A stretch of DNA of 64,000 nucleotides, taken from contig CP103416.1 in NCBI GenBank assembly GCA_024802545.1, positions 1,798,001 through 1,862,000 on the forward strand, read 5' to 3'. Each line of letters opens with the position of its first letter. The first letter of the stretch is position 1. The notes under the pieces are model-generated. The model did not search any database. It was not told the origin of the DNA and worked only from the letters and a program-made list of their open reading frames with translations. The stretch comes from SAR92 clade bacterium H455. Its GTDB lineage: Bacteria > Pseudomonadota > Gammaproteobacteria > Pseudomonadales > Porticoccaceae. Positions 35,696 through 44,133 of the stretch are shown in pieces. The position numbers were made by a program, and so were the translations under genes.

Positions 35696-36952
35696 CTAGC
35701 TGCTCTGATAAGCCTGAGCCACCTCTTGCGCAATAATCTCAACGCCGGCTTTTACCACGGCATCATCCTGAGCGTAGGAGACGCGAATGCACTCCTGCTG
35801 ATGGCGCCAGTCGTCGGTAATTCCCGGGAAAAAATCGTGCCCGGGCACCACTAAAACCCCTCGGGCTTTAAGCCGTTGGTAGAGCTCTTTACTGGTAATC
35901 GGCAAATCTTTAAACCACAGCCACAAGAAGATCGCCCCCTCTGGCCGGTGAATACGATATGGCAGATCCCCCAGAGATTCACGAAACCACTGCACTGTCT
36001 GATGGGCGCGCTGGCGATAAAACGGCGCTATGCGCTGCTGGCTCAAGGCCATAATTTCGCCACTGCTGACCAACTCTCTGGCCACTGCTGGACCGAGATT
36101 GCCACAGGCCAAGCTAACGATAGTATTGGCTCGAGTATAGGCTTGGATAATTTCTTCACTGGCGACAATAATACCGGTGCGGACCCCGGGAAGACCCAGC
36201 TTGGAGAGGCTCAAAACGAGAATGGTATTGCTATTCCAGTGCGCTTTGGCCTGATTAAAAATAATTCCCGGAAATGGTAAGCCGTAGGCGCCATCGAGAA
36301 TAAAGGGAATATTCTGCTCTTTGGCAATGGCATCCAGCTGCTCGATCTCGTTATCGGTGAGCACATTGCCGGTGGGATTGGTCGGTCGTGAAACACAGAG
36401 CGCGGCACTCTGTTGGTCGATATTTAGCCGCGAGAAATCGACATGATATTTAAACAGGTTATTGTCTAGGAGTTCGATCTCTGGGCGAGTGGCGGTAAAC
36501 AGATTATCAGTCAGACCTATATCTCGATAACCTATATATTCCGGTGCCAAAGGCAGATGAATTGAGCGCTGACTACCGTCGGCCATCTCCCCGGCAAACA
36601 TATTGTAGAGCACAAAGAATGCCGATTGACTGCCATTGGATACAGCTATATTGCGCTCCGAGAGATCCCAGCCAAACTGTTGCTTGAGCAGACCCGCAAT
36701 CTGCTCGCGAAAATCTTTATCCCCTTGGGGTGACTGGTAGACACCCAGTAGAGTATGCAGCTGTGCCGGATCAGCTAGCACGGTTTCCAGGCGCGCCTTA
36801 AATATCTGCTCCACCTCCGGGATACGACCGGGATTGCCGCCACCCATAAAGATCATCTCTGGATTTTCATTTAGCGCTGTGCCCAGGTCATCCATCAGCT
36901 CGACTATGCCTGACTGACCTGAAAACTTTTCACCAAATTTTGATAATTTCAC
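35696..36952 (-). CDS. avtA: valine-pyruvate aminotransferase
   Basis: 418 aa fold-type I PLP transaminase. It converts valine and pyruvate to alpha-ketoisovalerate and alanine. FMGGGNPGRIPEVEQIF, TLLGVYQSPQGDKDF and VSRPTNPTGNVLTDNEIE mark AvtA proper; the PLP Lys is in SLSKLGLPGVRTG and the C-terminal PGHDFFPG is typical. The start is GTG at 36952 with AAGGAG 9 nt upstream. It is convergent with pabB. Confidence 0.92.
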   Translation of the reverse strand: MKLSKFGEKFSGQSGIVELMDDLGTALNENPEMIFMGGGNPGRIPEVEQIFKARLETVLADPAQLHTLLGVYQSPQGDKDFREQIAGLLKQQFGWDLSERNIAVSNGSQSAFFVLYNMFAGEMADGSQRSIHLPLAPEYIGYRDIGLTDNLFTATRPEIELLDNNLFKYHVDFSRLNIDQQSAALCVSRPTNPTGNVLTDNEIEQLDAIAKEQNIPFILDGAYGLPFPGIIFNQAKAHWNSNTILVLSLSKLGLPGVRTGIIVASEEIIQAYTRANTIVSLACGNLGPAVARELVSSGEIMALSQQRIAPFYRQRAHQTVQWFRESLGDLPYRIHRPEGAIFLWLWFKDLPITSKELYQRLKARGVLVVPGHDFFPGITDDWRHQQECIRVSYAQDDAVVKAGVEIIAQEVAQAYQSS

Positions 36953-37069
36953 CGAGTATTTCTCCTTGGGGTTTATTGACTAACCGTTTTTTTCCAGCAG
37001 CTCCAGCTGCGCTGGCAATTTAATTCCAATCTTTATTGACCGCCTCTATTTACAGCCCTTTTTTATAGT

Positions 37070-37678
37070 CTACTGAGCCATATAGCGAAAGGTAAAATTG
37101 ACCCGGGGTTGATCGACTTTTTTTGTTTTAGCTATTCGGTGCTGCCAGTATGTCTGAATTCCAGGCCCCATCAGCAACAGTGAACCATGGGGTAGAGAGA
37201 TATCTAGGCGCTCTTGAGTAAGGTTATGGCGCAGTTGGAAGACTCGCTCAGCACCCAAGCTCAGGGATGCCACCAGAGGCTCAAAACCTAGTTCTGCCTC
37301 GTCATCCGCATGCCAGTCGACACTGTCTGAGCCATCGCGGTAATAGTTCACTAGAGCGCGATTAAAGCGTTCACCAGACTGAACTTCAACCTGCTCGCGC
37401 AGCTGCTCAATCCAGTCTGGAAAAGCCACAGCTTGCAGTCGAATATTGGAGTAGGTGTAACTGGTTTTGGGCGCGCCAAACCACTGCTGTAGCCGCGGAA
37501 TGGGGATGGTCTTGCCGGCGATTCTAATCACATCACTGCGCCAGTCGATATGATTTATAGCTTGACTGAGAAGGCTATCTGCCCTGTCGTTATCGAGCCA
37601 ATTGGGCCAGAAGGCAATCTGACTTTGGCGCTCTCCGGTCAAACGAACCGGTATTAGCTGATGATCGAATAGGTCCAT
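37070..37678 (-). CDS. alkB: AlkB-family 2-oxoglutarate/Fe(II) dioxygenase
   Basis: 202 aa. Repairs alkylated bases (1-methyladenine, 3-methylcytosine) in DNA by oxidative demethylation, as AlkB does. The iron-binding HAD is in DSVDWHADDEAELG, SLSLGAERVFQLR follows, and the second His (YWQHRIAKT) and the arginines of PRVNFTFRYM bind 2-oxoglutarate. Its length and motif order resemble the AlkBH2-like bacterial group. It follows murB by 3 nt. Confidence 0.9.
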   Translation of the reverse strand: MDLFDHQLIPVRLTGERQSQIAFWPNWLDNDRADSLLSQAINHIDWRSDVIRIAGKTIPIPRLQQWFGAPKTSYTYSNIRLQAVAFPDWIEQLREQVEVQSGERFNRALVNYYRDGSDSVDWHADDEAELGFEPLVASLSLGAERVFQLRHNLTQERLDISLPHGSLLLMGPGIQTYWQHRIAKTKKVDQPRVNFTFRYMAQ

Positions 37679-37681
37679 AGG

Positions 37682-38701
37682 TCAGTATCCATAGACCCGT
37701 GGTTCAATCTCCAACAAAACCGCGAAACGCTCTAGCACTGTAGCCCGCACTTCCTCCGCCAGAGCTAAGAGCTGAGCGCCACTGCCACCACCAGAGTTGA
37801 CCAGCACTAGGGCCTGCTGCTGATGCACCCCTACTGGGCCGCGCACTGCGCCTTTGAGACCGCAGTGCTCGATCAACCAGCCGGCGGGCAACTTGATATC
37901 GCCATTGATCTGGACGTAGCTGGGCATATTGGGATACTGCTGGAACAGCGCCGCGGCCTGCGCCTGAGGAATAATTGGATTTTTAAAAAAGCTGCCAGCA
38001 TTGGGAATAATTTTAGGGTCAGGCAGTTTCGCAGAACGAATCTGACAGACCATTGCACTGACCAGCTGTGGGGTAATTTTCCCAGCCTGTTCATCGATAG
38101 CGGCCTGCAGAGCGGGGTACTGAACATTGATCTCAGGCTCTGTACTCAGGGCCAATGTGATATCGATAATAATATAGCGGTCGCGGCCAGCGTTCTTAAA
38201 CAGACTGTCGCGATAGCCAAATTCACAGGCGGCTTTATCGAATGTAATAATTTCTCCGGACTGTTTATCGATGGCCCTTAGAGAGACAAATAGGTCCGCG
38301 AGCTCGACCCCATAAGCACCAATATTTTGAATTGCTGCGGCACCCATATTACCGGGTATCAGAGATAGGTTCTCCAAGCCATACCAGCCCTGTTGCAGGC
38401 AATGCAGTACTTGATCATGCCAGTTTTCACCGGCCGCAAAGGTGACTTCAACAAGCTTGCCAAAGACTCTGTGGCTTAGCGTCTTAAGCTCAACACTAAG
38501 CACCAAGCCGGCGATATCCCCCGCCAGAACTATATTGCTGCCACCGCCGAGTGGGATCACAGCTAGATCTTTGGAGCGAGCGAATTCTAATGCTGCGAAT
38601 AGCTCAGCCAAATTATGAACGGCACAGAAATACTCAGCCACAGCCGGCAGTGCCAAGCTGTTATAGGGCTGTAGTGAAACCTTTTCGAGAATAGTCGGCA
38701 T
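37682..38701 (-). CDS. murB: UDP-N-acetylmuramate dehydrogenase
   Basis: 339 aa FAD enzyme that reduces UDP-GlcNAc-enolpyruvate to UDP-MurNAc for peptidoglycan. The FAD loop PLGGGSNIVL, IPGNMGAAAIQNIGAYGVEL, GYRDSLFK, and the catalytic Ser of GSFFKNP are seen. It has the E. coli-like (type I) layout. It overlaps the phosphatase stop by one base (TAATG). The murB-rne neighbourhood of Pseudomonas is split here by 18 kb. Confidence 0.96.
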   Translation of the reverse strand: MPTILEKVSLQPYNSLALPAVAEYFCAVHNLAELFAALEFARSKDLAVIPLGGGSNIVLAGDIAGLVLSVELKTLSHRVFGKLVEVTFAAGENWHDQVLHCLQQGWYGLENLSLIPGNMGAAAIQNIGAYGVELADLFVSLRAIDKQSGEIITFDKAACEFGYRDSLFKNAGRDRYIIIDITLALSTEPEINVQYPALQAAIDEQAGKITPQLVSAMVCQIRSAKLPDPKIIPNAGSFFKNPIIPQAQAAALFQQYPNMPSYVQINGDIKLPAGWLIEHCGLKGAVRGPVGVHQQQALVLVNSGGGSGAQLLALAEEVRATVLERFAVLLEIEPRVYGY

Positions 38702-39207
38702 TAAGAGCCAAGGACTTGGAGATGACTGGATTGCATATGTCGCAGTAAACCGTTAGCGGCATCCTCAACTAGACCAAAGACCAGCTCAAAGCCATCCTCA
38801 CCACCGTAGTAGGGATCGGGAACTTCCTGCACTGCAGACTGCTCGGAGAAATCTAGAAACAACCCTAGATAGCCCTGGTATCCCTGTGGCTGCATAGCAC
38901 GGAGATCCTCCAGATTGGCATTATCCATGGCGATTATGTAATCAAATTGATTGAAGTCGGCGCTGGTTACCAATCGAGCTCGCAATTCACTGAGGTCGTA
39001 ACCTTTGGTGGCCGCTACCTGCGCAGTGCGCCGATCTGGGGCATGGTTCAGGTGCCAGTCTCCGGTACCTGCTGAGTCCACCTGAATAAGGTCGCTGTAA
39101 CCCGCCTGCTCTACCAGTTTGGCAAATACGCCATGAGCTGTAGGTGAACGACAGATATTACCCAGACAGACAAAGAGGACTGATAGTTTAGCTGCTGTAG
39201 TCGCCAT
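38701..39207 (-). CDS. low-molecular-weight protein tyrosine phosphatase
   Basis: 168 aa. The P-loop VCLGNICRSPTAHG at about residues 13-26 (C-x5-R) and the catalytic Asp in EVPDPYYGGEDGFE are diagnostic. Substrates of such phosphatases in this genomic place are unknown. It is linked to murB by a one-base stop/start overlap and lies downstream of kdsB, a conserved order. Confidence 0.92.
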   Translation of the reverse strand: MATTAAKLSVLFVCLGNICRSPTAHGVFAKLVEQAGYSDLIQVDSAGTGDWHLNHAPDRRTAQVAATKGYDLSELRARLVTSADFNQFDYIIAMDNANLEDLRAMQPQGYQGYLGLFLDFSEQSAVQEVPDPYYGGEDGFELVFGLVEDAANGLLRHMQSSHLQVLGS

Positions 39208-39296
39208 TTTTGACCCACTATTTCTACAGGTTAAGTTTAATAAAAAGCTAATTTATTATTTAGGTTTATCTTATAACATATTGTAATAAAACGATT

Positions 39297-40064
39297 TTAG
39301 CTGATTTTTAGAAGCTCTATCACAACCTGCAAATCGTCTTCGGTATCTATACCGCCAGGCACTGGCTGCAGCGCTGGTGCCGCGTGAATAGCCACTCCAT
39401 GCCACATAAAACGCAGCTGTTCGAGCTTTTCAGTGGCTTCAATCGGTGCCACCGACCAGGTGACGAAGTCATTTAACTCTCTAACTCTGTAGGCATAAAT
39501 ACCTATATGGCGACTGAAACCATGGCCTTCAGGTAAGGCCGCATCGGCGCTAGCAGAGTCCATTAAATCTCGCGGCCAGGGAATCGGCGCGCGGCTAAAA
39601 TAAAGGGCTATAGATTGCTGATTACTCACGATTTTAACCACATTAGGATTACGCAGATCAGCATAGGACTCGATAGGTTCAGCCAATGTCGCGACCCCAG
39701 CCTGAGGGTTGGCGGCGAGATTACTGGCGACCTGGTCGATCACTGCCGGCGGAATCAATGGCTCATCCCCCTGCACATTGACCACAATGGCTTCGTCGGT
39801 CAAACCCAACAGCGCCGCGACCTCTTGCAGTCGATCGGTACCGGAGGGATGATCCGCGCTGGTCATACAGACTTCGGCGCCAAACTCTAGTGCTGCCGCT
39901 TCAATGCGCGGATCGTCGGTGGCGATAACCACTCGCTGGGCAGCGCTTTTACCTGCCTGCTCCCAGACCCGCTGAATCATTGGCTTGCCGGCAATATCCC
40001 GCAGGGGCTTGCCCGGCAGGCGCATGGAACCGAAACGGGCCGGAATAATCACTGTAAATTGCAT
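39297..40064 (-). CDS. kdsB: 3-deoxy-manno-octulosonate cytidylyltransferase
   Basis: 255 aa. Activates Kdo with CTP to CMP-Kdo for the LPS core. N-terminal [15 protein letters not shown] is the nucleotide-binding signature, followed by [38 protein letters not shown] and HIGIYAYR. The tail [11 protein letters not shown] is typical. Downstream of lpxK. Confidence 0.96.
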   Translation of the reverse strand: MQFTVIIPARFGSMRLPGKPLRDIAGKPMIQRVWEQAGKSAAQRVVIATDDPRIEAAALEFGAEVCMTSADHPSGTDRLQEVAALLGLTDEAIVVNVQGDEPLIPPAVIDQVASNLAANPQAGVATLAEPIESYADLRNPNVVKIVSNQQSIALYFSRAPIPWPRDLMDSASADAALPEGHGFSRHIGIYAYRVRELNDFVTWSVAPIEATEKLEQLRFMWHGVAIHAAPALQPVPGGIDTEDDLQVVIELLKIS

Positions 40065-40097
40065 ATAACCTCTATTTTCAATTTCATGCTGTTCTTA

Positions 40098-41150
40098 TTA
40101 ATCCGCTGTCTTTAGGCTCTGCAGCTGACCTACCAGCCTATCTATAAAATCGCTTTCAATCTGCGCCTCGATCTCAAGCACCCAGATATTGTTGGCAATG
40201 GAATCATTGCCATGGCGCTGGTTAGGGCCCGAGCCACGCAATTTAACCGCATCTTTCGCGGTAACAATTACCGCCAAATCATCTTCGAAGCTGAGATCTC
40301 CAGCTGCCAGGGCCTGATGGTCATCGTGGCTGTGAAGCTCGACCTCAAGTCCCAGTGATGCCAATGTATCGGCAAAGCGCTGAGGATTGCCTATAGCCGC
40401 CACTGCATGGACAGTCTTTACCTGGTGCTCTATCAACCACTGACCAATTGACTGACTGATTCCAGAGTTGAGCTGAGTCATCCTCCGCGGTGCTATCTGC
40501 ATCTGCGCAGAGGGAATATTGCCACTGACAAGCGCAGCGCCTGTGCCGCCATTTACCACAACAAAATCCGCCTGCTGCAATCGCCTTGGGCTTTCTCGGA
40601 GCGGACCTGCAGGGAGACAGCGACCATTGCCAAAACCACGCTGACCATCCACTACTACTATTTCTATATCACGGTGCAATCTGTAGTGCTGTAAACCATC
40701 ATCGCTAAACACTAGATCGCAGTCATTGTGACTGAGCAGATGGGCAACCGCGGCATTGCGATCAGCATGCACCACCACCGGACATTGGGCCAGCTTGGCA
40801 ATGAGTAAGGGTTCATCGCCGCTCTCCGCCACAGAGGTCTCTGCAGTGACTGCCAGAGGATAGCTCGGGGCCTTGCCGCCATAACCTCGACTGACCACGC
40901 CGGGCTTAAAGCCGCGCTGCTTACAGGCCGATATCAAGGCCAAAATCAAAGGTGTCTTACCACTGCCACCCACTGAAATATTGCCCACAATCACTACCGG
41001 CGCATCAAAGCATTGGCCTTGATAGCGAGACTGAAGATAGTGACGACGCCAACTTGAGATGACCCTAAATAACCAAGACAGGGGCAACAGCAATTTTAGC
41101 CAGTGGCTATCCTGCTGCCAGGCTCTGGTTATGCGCTGCTCGAGAGACAA
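40098..41150 (-). CDS. lpxK: tetraacyldisaccharide 4'-kinase
   Basis: 350 aa membrane-associated kinase that phosphorylates the 4' position of the lipid A precursor. The P-loop ISVGGSGKTPLI (about 57-68), SRGYGG, DEPLLIA, FSDDGLQHYRL and TAKDAVKL are LpxK marks. The start is TTG at 41150, placed 2 nt after the msbA stop, indicating tight coupling. Confidence 0.95.
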   Translation of the reverse strand: MSLEQRITRAWQQDSHWLKLLLPLSWLFRVISSWRRHYLQSRYQGQCFDAPVVIVGNISVGGSGKTPLILALISACKQRGFKPGVVSRGYGGKAPSYPLAVTAETSVAESGDEPLLIAKLAQCPVVVHADRNAAVAHLLSHNDCDLVFSDDGLQHYRLHRDIEIVVVDGQRGFGNGRCLPAGPLRESPRRLQQADFVVVNGGTGAALVSGNIPSAQMQIAPRRMTQLNSGISQSIGQWLIEHQVKTVHAVAAIGNPQRFADTLASLGLEVELHSHDDHQALAAGDLSFEDDLAVIVTAKDAVKLRGSGPNQRHGNDSIANNIWVLEIEAQIESDFIDRLVGQLQSLKTAD

Positions 41151-41152
41151 GC

Positions 41153-43003
41153 CTAGACTGCCTCAGACTCATTGAACTGTTGTCTGTAGAGCTGCGAATA
41201 GCGCCCCTCTAAAGCCAGCAGCTCTCTGTGACTGCCCTGCTCAATAATACGCCCGCCCTCCATCACTAGGATATGGTCGGCTTTTTCGATAGTGCTGAGG
41301 CGGTGAGCAATCACAAAAGTGGTGCGAGATTTCATTAACTCTTCAAGAGCAGCCTGAATATAGCGCTCGGAATCTGTATCCAATGCCGAGGTGGCCTCGT
41401 CAAGGATCAGCACTGGGGCATCTTTTAACAGCGCCCGTGCGATCGCCAGACGCTGGCGCTGACCGCCTGAAAGCATTACGCCATCATCACCGATCATAGT
41501 GTCGTAGCCATGCGCCATCTGTTCAATAAACTTGTCTGCATAGGCTATTTTGGCAGCGGCCTTAACCTGCTCCAATGAGCAGTTAGCCAGCTCGCCGTAG
41601 GCGATATTGTTGCGCACCGTGTCATTAAAAAGCGTTACATTCTGACTGACCTGGGCAATGTGCTTGCGCAAATTAGGCAGTTTAATGTCATTGACATCGA
41701 CGCTGTCGAGGAGAATTTGCCCCTCACCGTGATTGTAAAATCGTGTAATCAAGCTCGCCAGGGTAGTCTTGCCACTTCCTGAAGAACCGACCAGCGCGAC
41801 GGTTTCACCTGGCTTTACGCTGAAGTTGATGTCTTTCAGTATCAATGGTCCATCGTCGTTGTAGCGAAAATTGATCGCCTTAAATTCAACTCGGCCAATT
41901 ACCGACTCAAGCTCGACGGTACCGCCATCACGCTCTGGCGTGGCATCGAGAATGTCGAAAATCGATTCTGCGGCGGCTATGCCCTTTTGGATGTCACTGT
42001 TCACTTCAGTGATCTGACGGATTGGCTTGATCAACATACCCGACGCCACTAAAAAGGTGATAAAACTGCCGGTGCTCATAGTCTCAAGAATGGCCGGACT
42101 GAGCATAAAACTAGTGATACCAGCAAAAGCCGAAGACACCAACAACATAACCAGTGGATTGCTAATACCCTCGGTCAGGGCCATCTTCATATTTTGCCGA
42201 CGATTACTTTGACTGGCCAGCTGAATACGCGTTCGCTCATTCTCCATAGCGCCAAACATTCGCACTTCCTGGTAGCCATTAACAACCTCTTGAGTGACAT
42301 GGGTAACATCCCCCATGGCCCCCTGAATATTGGCACTGATCTTTCTAAAGCGCTTGCTCACCACGGCCACTACCAGAGCCACAAAAGGCATCACCGCGAG
42401 AAAAAACAGTGTCAGCTTCCAGTTTACATAGAATAGATAGGTCATTAGACCCAAGACCAAACTACCCTGCTGGAGCAGTGTTTTAAGTGCTTTGGTACTG
42501 GCTTGAGTTACCTGCTGAACATTAAATGTAACCACTGAAACCAGATGCCCGGACATAGAGCGGTCAAAAAACTCAAAGGGCAGTTGCAGATATTTTTCAA
42601 AGATATCGACGCGCAGTGCGTGAACTAGATAATTAGACACATAGGCTAGACCGTAACTGCCGATCAGATAACCTATGCCCCGCAGCACACTGATAATCAC
42701 CAGAAAAAACGGAATCACCAGCCAGGGCTTTTCAAGCAGCAGCTCGCCCATCAGCGCCTCGGCAAGTATCGCCGTCATACCGGTCTGGGGCATAGCCACA
42801 ACTTGGGCTTCGGCAGCACCTGTACTGGTGAGAGCACCAACCGTATCGGTGATATAACCGAGCAGATCGACAAAGGCCACCTCGGCAAAGGAGTGCAGCA
42901 CCAAGCCAAATATACTGACTACAAAGGCCAGCCAGTAACGGCGAACATACTTTAACAGGCGCAAATAAGTGGAGGCACCGGTCGGGACAATCTTGTCGCT
43001 CAT
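41153..43003 (-). CDS. msbA: lipid A export ATP-binding/permease MsbA
   Basis: About 616 aa half-size ABC transporter that flips lipid A-core across the inner membrane. The N-terminal transmembrane domain of about 330 residues is followed by the ATPase with Walker A VGSSGSGKTT, signature LSGGQRQRLAIA, Walker B LILDEATSALD and H-loop IAHRLST. The ATG at 43003 lies 4 nt after the exbD stop. A TTG at 43036 would overlap exbD. Its place before lpxK supports MsbA over a general exporter. Confidence 0.94.
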   Translation of the reverse strand: MSDKIVPTGASTYLRLLKYVRRYWLAFVVSIFGLVLHSFAEVAFVDLLGYITDTVGALTSTGAAEAQVVAMPQTGMTAILAEALMGELLLEKPWLVIPFFLVIISVLRGIGYLIGSYGLAYVSNYLVHALRVDIFEKYLQLPFEFFDRSMSGHLVSVVTFNVQQVTQASTKALKTLLQQGSLVLGLMTYLFYVNWKLTLFFLAVMPFVALVVAVVSKRFRKISANIQGAMGDVTHVTQEVVNGYQEVRMFGAMENERTRIQLASQSNRRQNMKMALTEGISNPLVMLLVSSAFAGITSFMLSPAILETMSTGSFITFLVASGMLIKPIRQITEVNSDIQKGIAAAESIFDILDATPERDGGTVELESVIGRVEFKAINFRYNDDGPLILKDINFSVKPGETVALVGSSGSGKTTLASLITRFYNHGEGQILLDSVDVNDIKLPNLRKHIAQVSQNVTLFNDTVRNNIAYGELANCSLEQVKAAAKIAYADKFIEQMAHGYDTMIGDDGVMLSGGQRQRLAIARALLKDAPVLILDEATSALDTDSERYIQAALEELMKSRTTFVIAHRLSTIEKADHILVMEGGRIIEQGSHRELLALEGRYSQLYRQQFNESEAV

Positions 43004-43007
43004 ATTG

Positions 43008-43427
43008 TTATGGCTCTTGTGGCTGTTGCGTTGCAATATTTAGTGTTTCAAATCCTAACCTGCCCGCAGCGTCCATGGCGGTAATGACGGCTTGGTGTGT
43101 AGCAAGTGCATCGGCAGTAATCACCAAAGGTATCTGATTATCCCCCGCCGAAGCATCCTTCAAGGCAGCCATAATGGTCTTGATATCGCGATTTATCAAA
43201 CTTTGTCCGTTAACTGCATAACTACCGTCTTTAGAGATAGTCAATTCCACAGTTGCTTGCTCATTCGCCACCGCATCAGCCTCGGCCTCAGGCAGGCTGA
43301 TCAGCATACGCGTCTCGCGGGTAAAGGTGGTGGTCACCATAAAGAAAATCAGCAACAAAAACACCACGTCGATCAGTGGTGTCAGATTGATACTGTTGTC
43401 GCGCCGGGCCCGGCGGGGAAATTTCAC
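43008..43427 (-). CDS. exbD: ExbD/TolR family biopolymer transport protein
   Basis: 139 aa. A single N-terminal helix (LTPLIDVVFLLLIFFMVTTTF) carries the conserved Asp that conducts protons, and the rest is periplasmic. It works with the ExbB-like gene upstream to energise a TonB- or Tol-like partner. The start is GTG at 43427 with TAGGTAGG before it. The ExbBD pair next to msbA/lpxK is common in gammaproteobacteria. Confidence 0.92.
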   Translation of the reverse strand: MKFPRRARRDNSINLTPLIDVVFLLLIFFMVTTTFTRETRMLISLPEAEADAVANEQATVELTISKDGSYAVNGQSLINRDIKTIMAALKDASAGDNQIPLVITADALATHQAVITAMDAAGRLGFETLNIATQQPQEP

Positions 43428-43436
43428 ATCGCCTAC

Positions 43437-44066
43437 CTAGGACTGCCGAAACAGGTCGCTGTGCATGGCATCCACAAGCTTGGTGGCTTGCCCTTCCAGC
43501 TGCACCACCAGAGACTCCACATGGCGCTCAAAATAACGGTGGGAGATCATCGCTGGAATGGCAATGGTGAGGCCAGCAGCAGTGGTAATTAGCGCCTGAG
43601 AAATACCGCCGGCAAGATCAGCGGCATTGCCTGTACCGAACAGCATAATATCGGCAAACACCTGGATCATACCCAATACAGTGCCGAGCAAACCAATCAA
43701 CGGCGCCATATTGGCAATCGTGCTTAACAGCGACAGAAAGCGCTCAAGTTCGTGAACTACCTGAGCTGCGGCTTCTTCGATACTGTCTTTCATGATTTCG
43801 CGGCCGTGACCAGAGTTGCTGATGCCGGCGGCGAGAATATAGCCCAGTGGTGAAGTGTCGCGCAGCTCGCGAAGGCTCTCGCCAGCTAATTCGCGATCCC
43901 GCAGTTGTTGCCAAACGCGGGTCAGTAAGCCGCTGGGAATAATACGATCGGCTTTCAGGGTAATAAAGCGCTCAATGGAAATTGCGACAACGATAATCGA
44001 ACAAATAAGGAGTGGCCACATCAGCCAGCCGCCAGTGAGGAAAATTTGATACACAGTGTCTGCCAT
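43437..44066 (-). CDS. exbB: MotA/TolQ/ExbB proton channel protein
   Basis: 209 aa with three membrane helices. The conserved C-terminal motif of the family is seen as PLIGLLGTVLGMIQVFADI, and ISQALITTAAGLTIAIPAMI. It forms the proton channel with ExbD 9 nt downstream. Whether the pair serves iron uptake or another system is not shown. It follows comEC. Confidence 0.93.
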   Translation of the reverse strand: MADTVYQIFLTGGWLMWPLLICSIIVVAISIERFITLKADRIIPSGLLTRVWQQLRDRELAGESLRELRDTSPLGYILAAGISNSGHGREIMKDSIEEAAAQVVHELERFLSLLSTIANMAPLIGLLGTVLGMIQVFADIMLFGTGNAADLAGGISQALITTAAGLTIAIPAMISHRYFERHVESLVVQLEGQATKLVDAMHSDLFRQS

Positions 44067-44133
44067 TGAGTCGATTAAATTTGATCCGCGACCTTACCAC
44101 AAAAGGGCTTCAGGCAAAATCCGCAATCCATGT

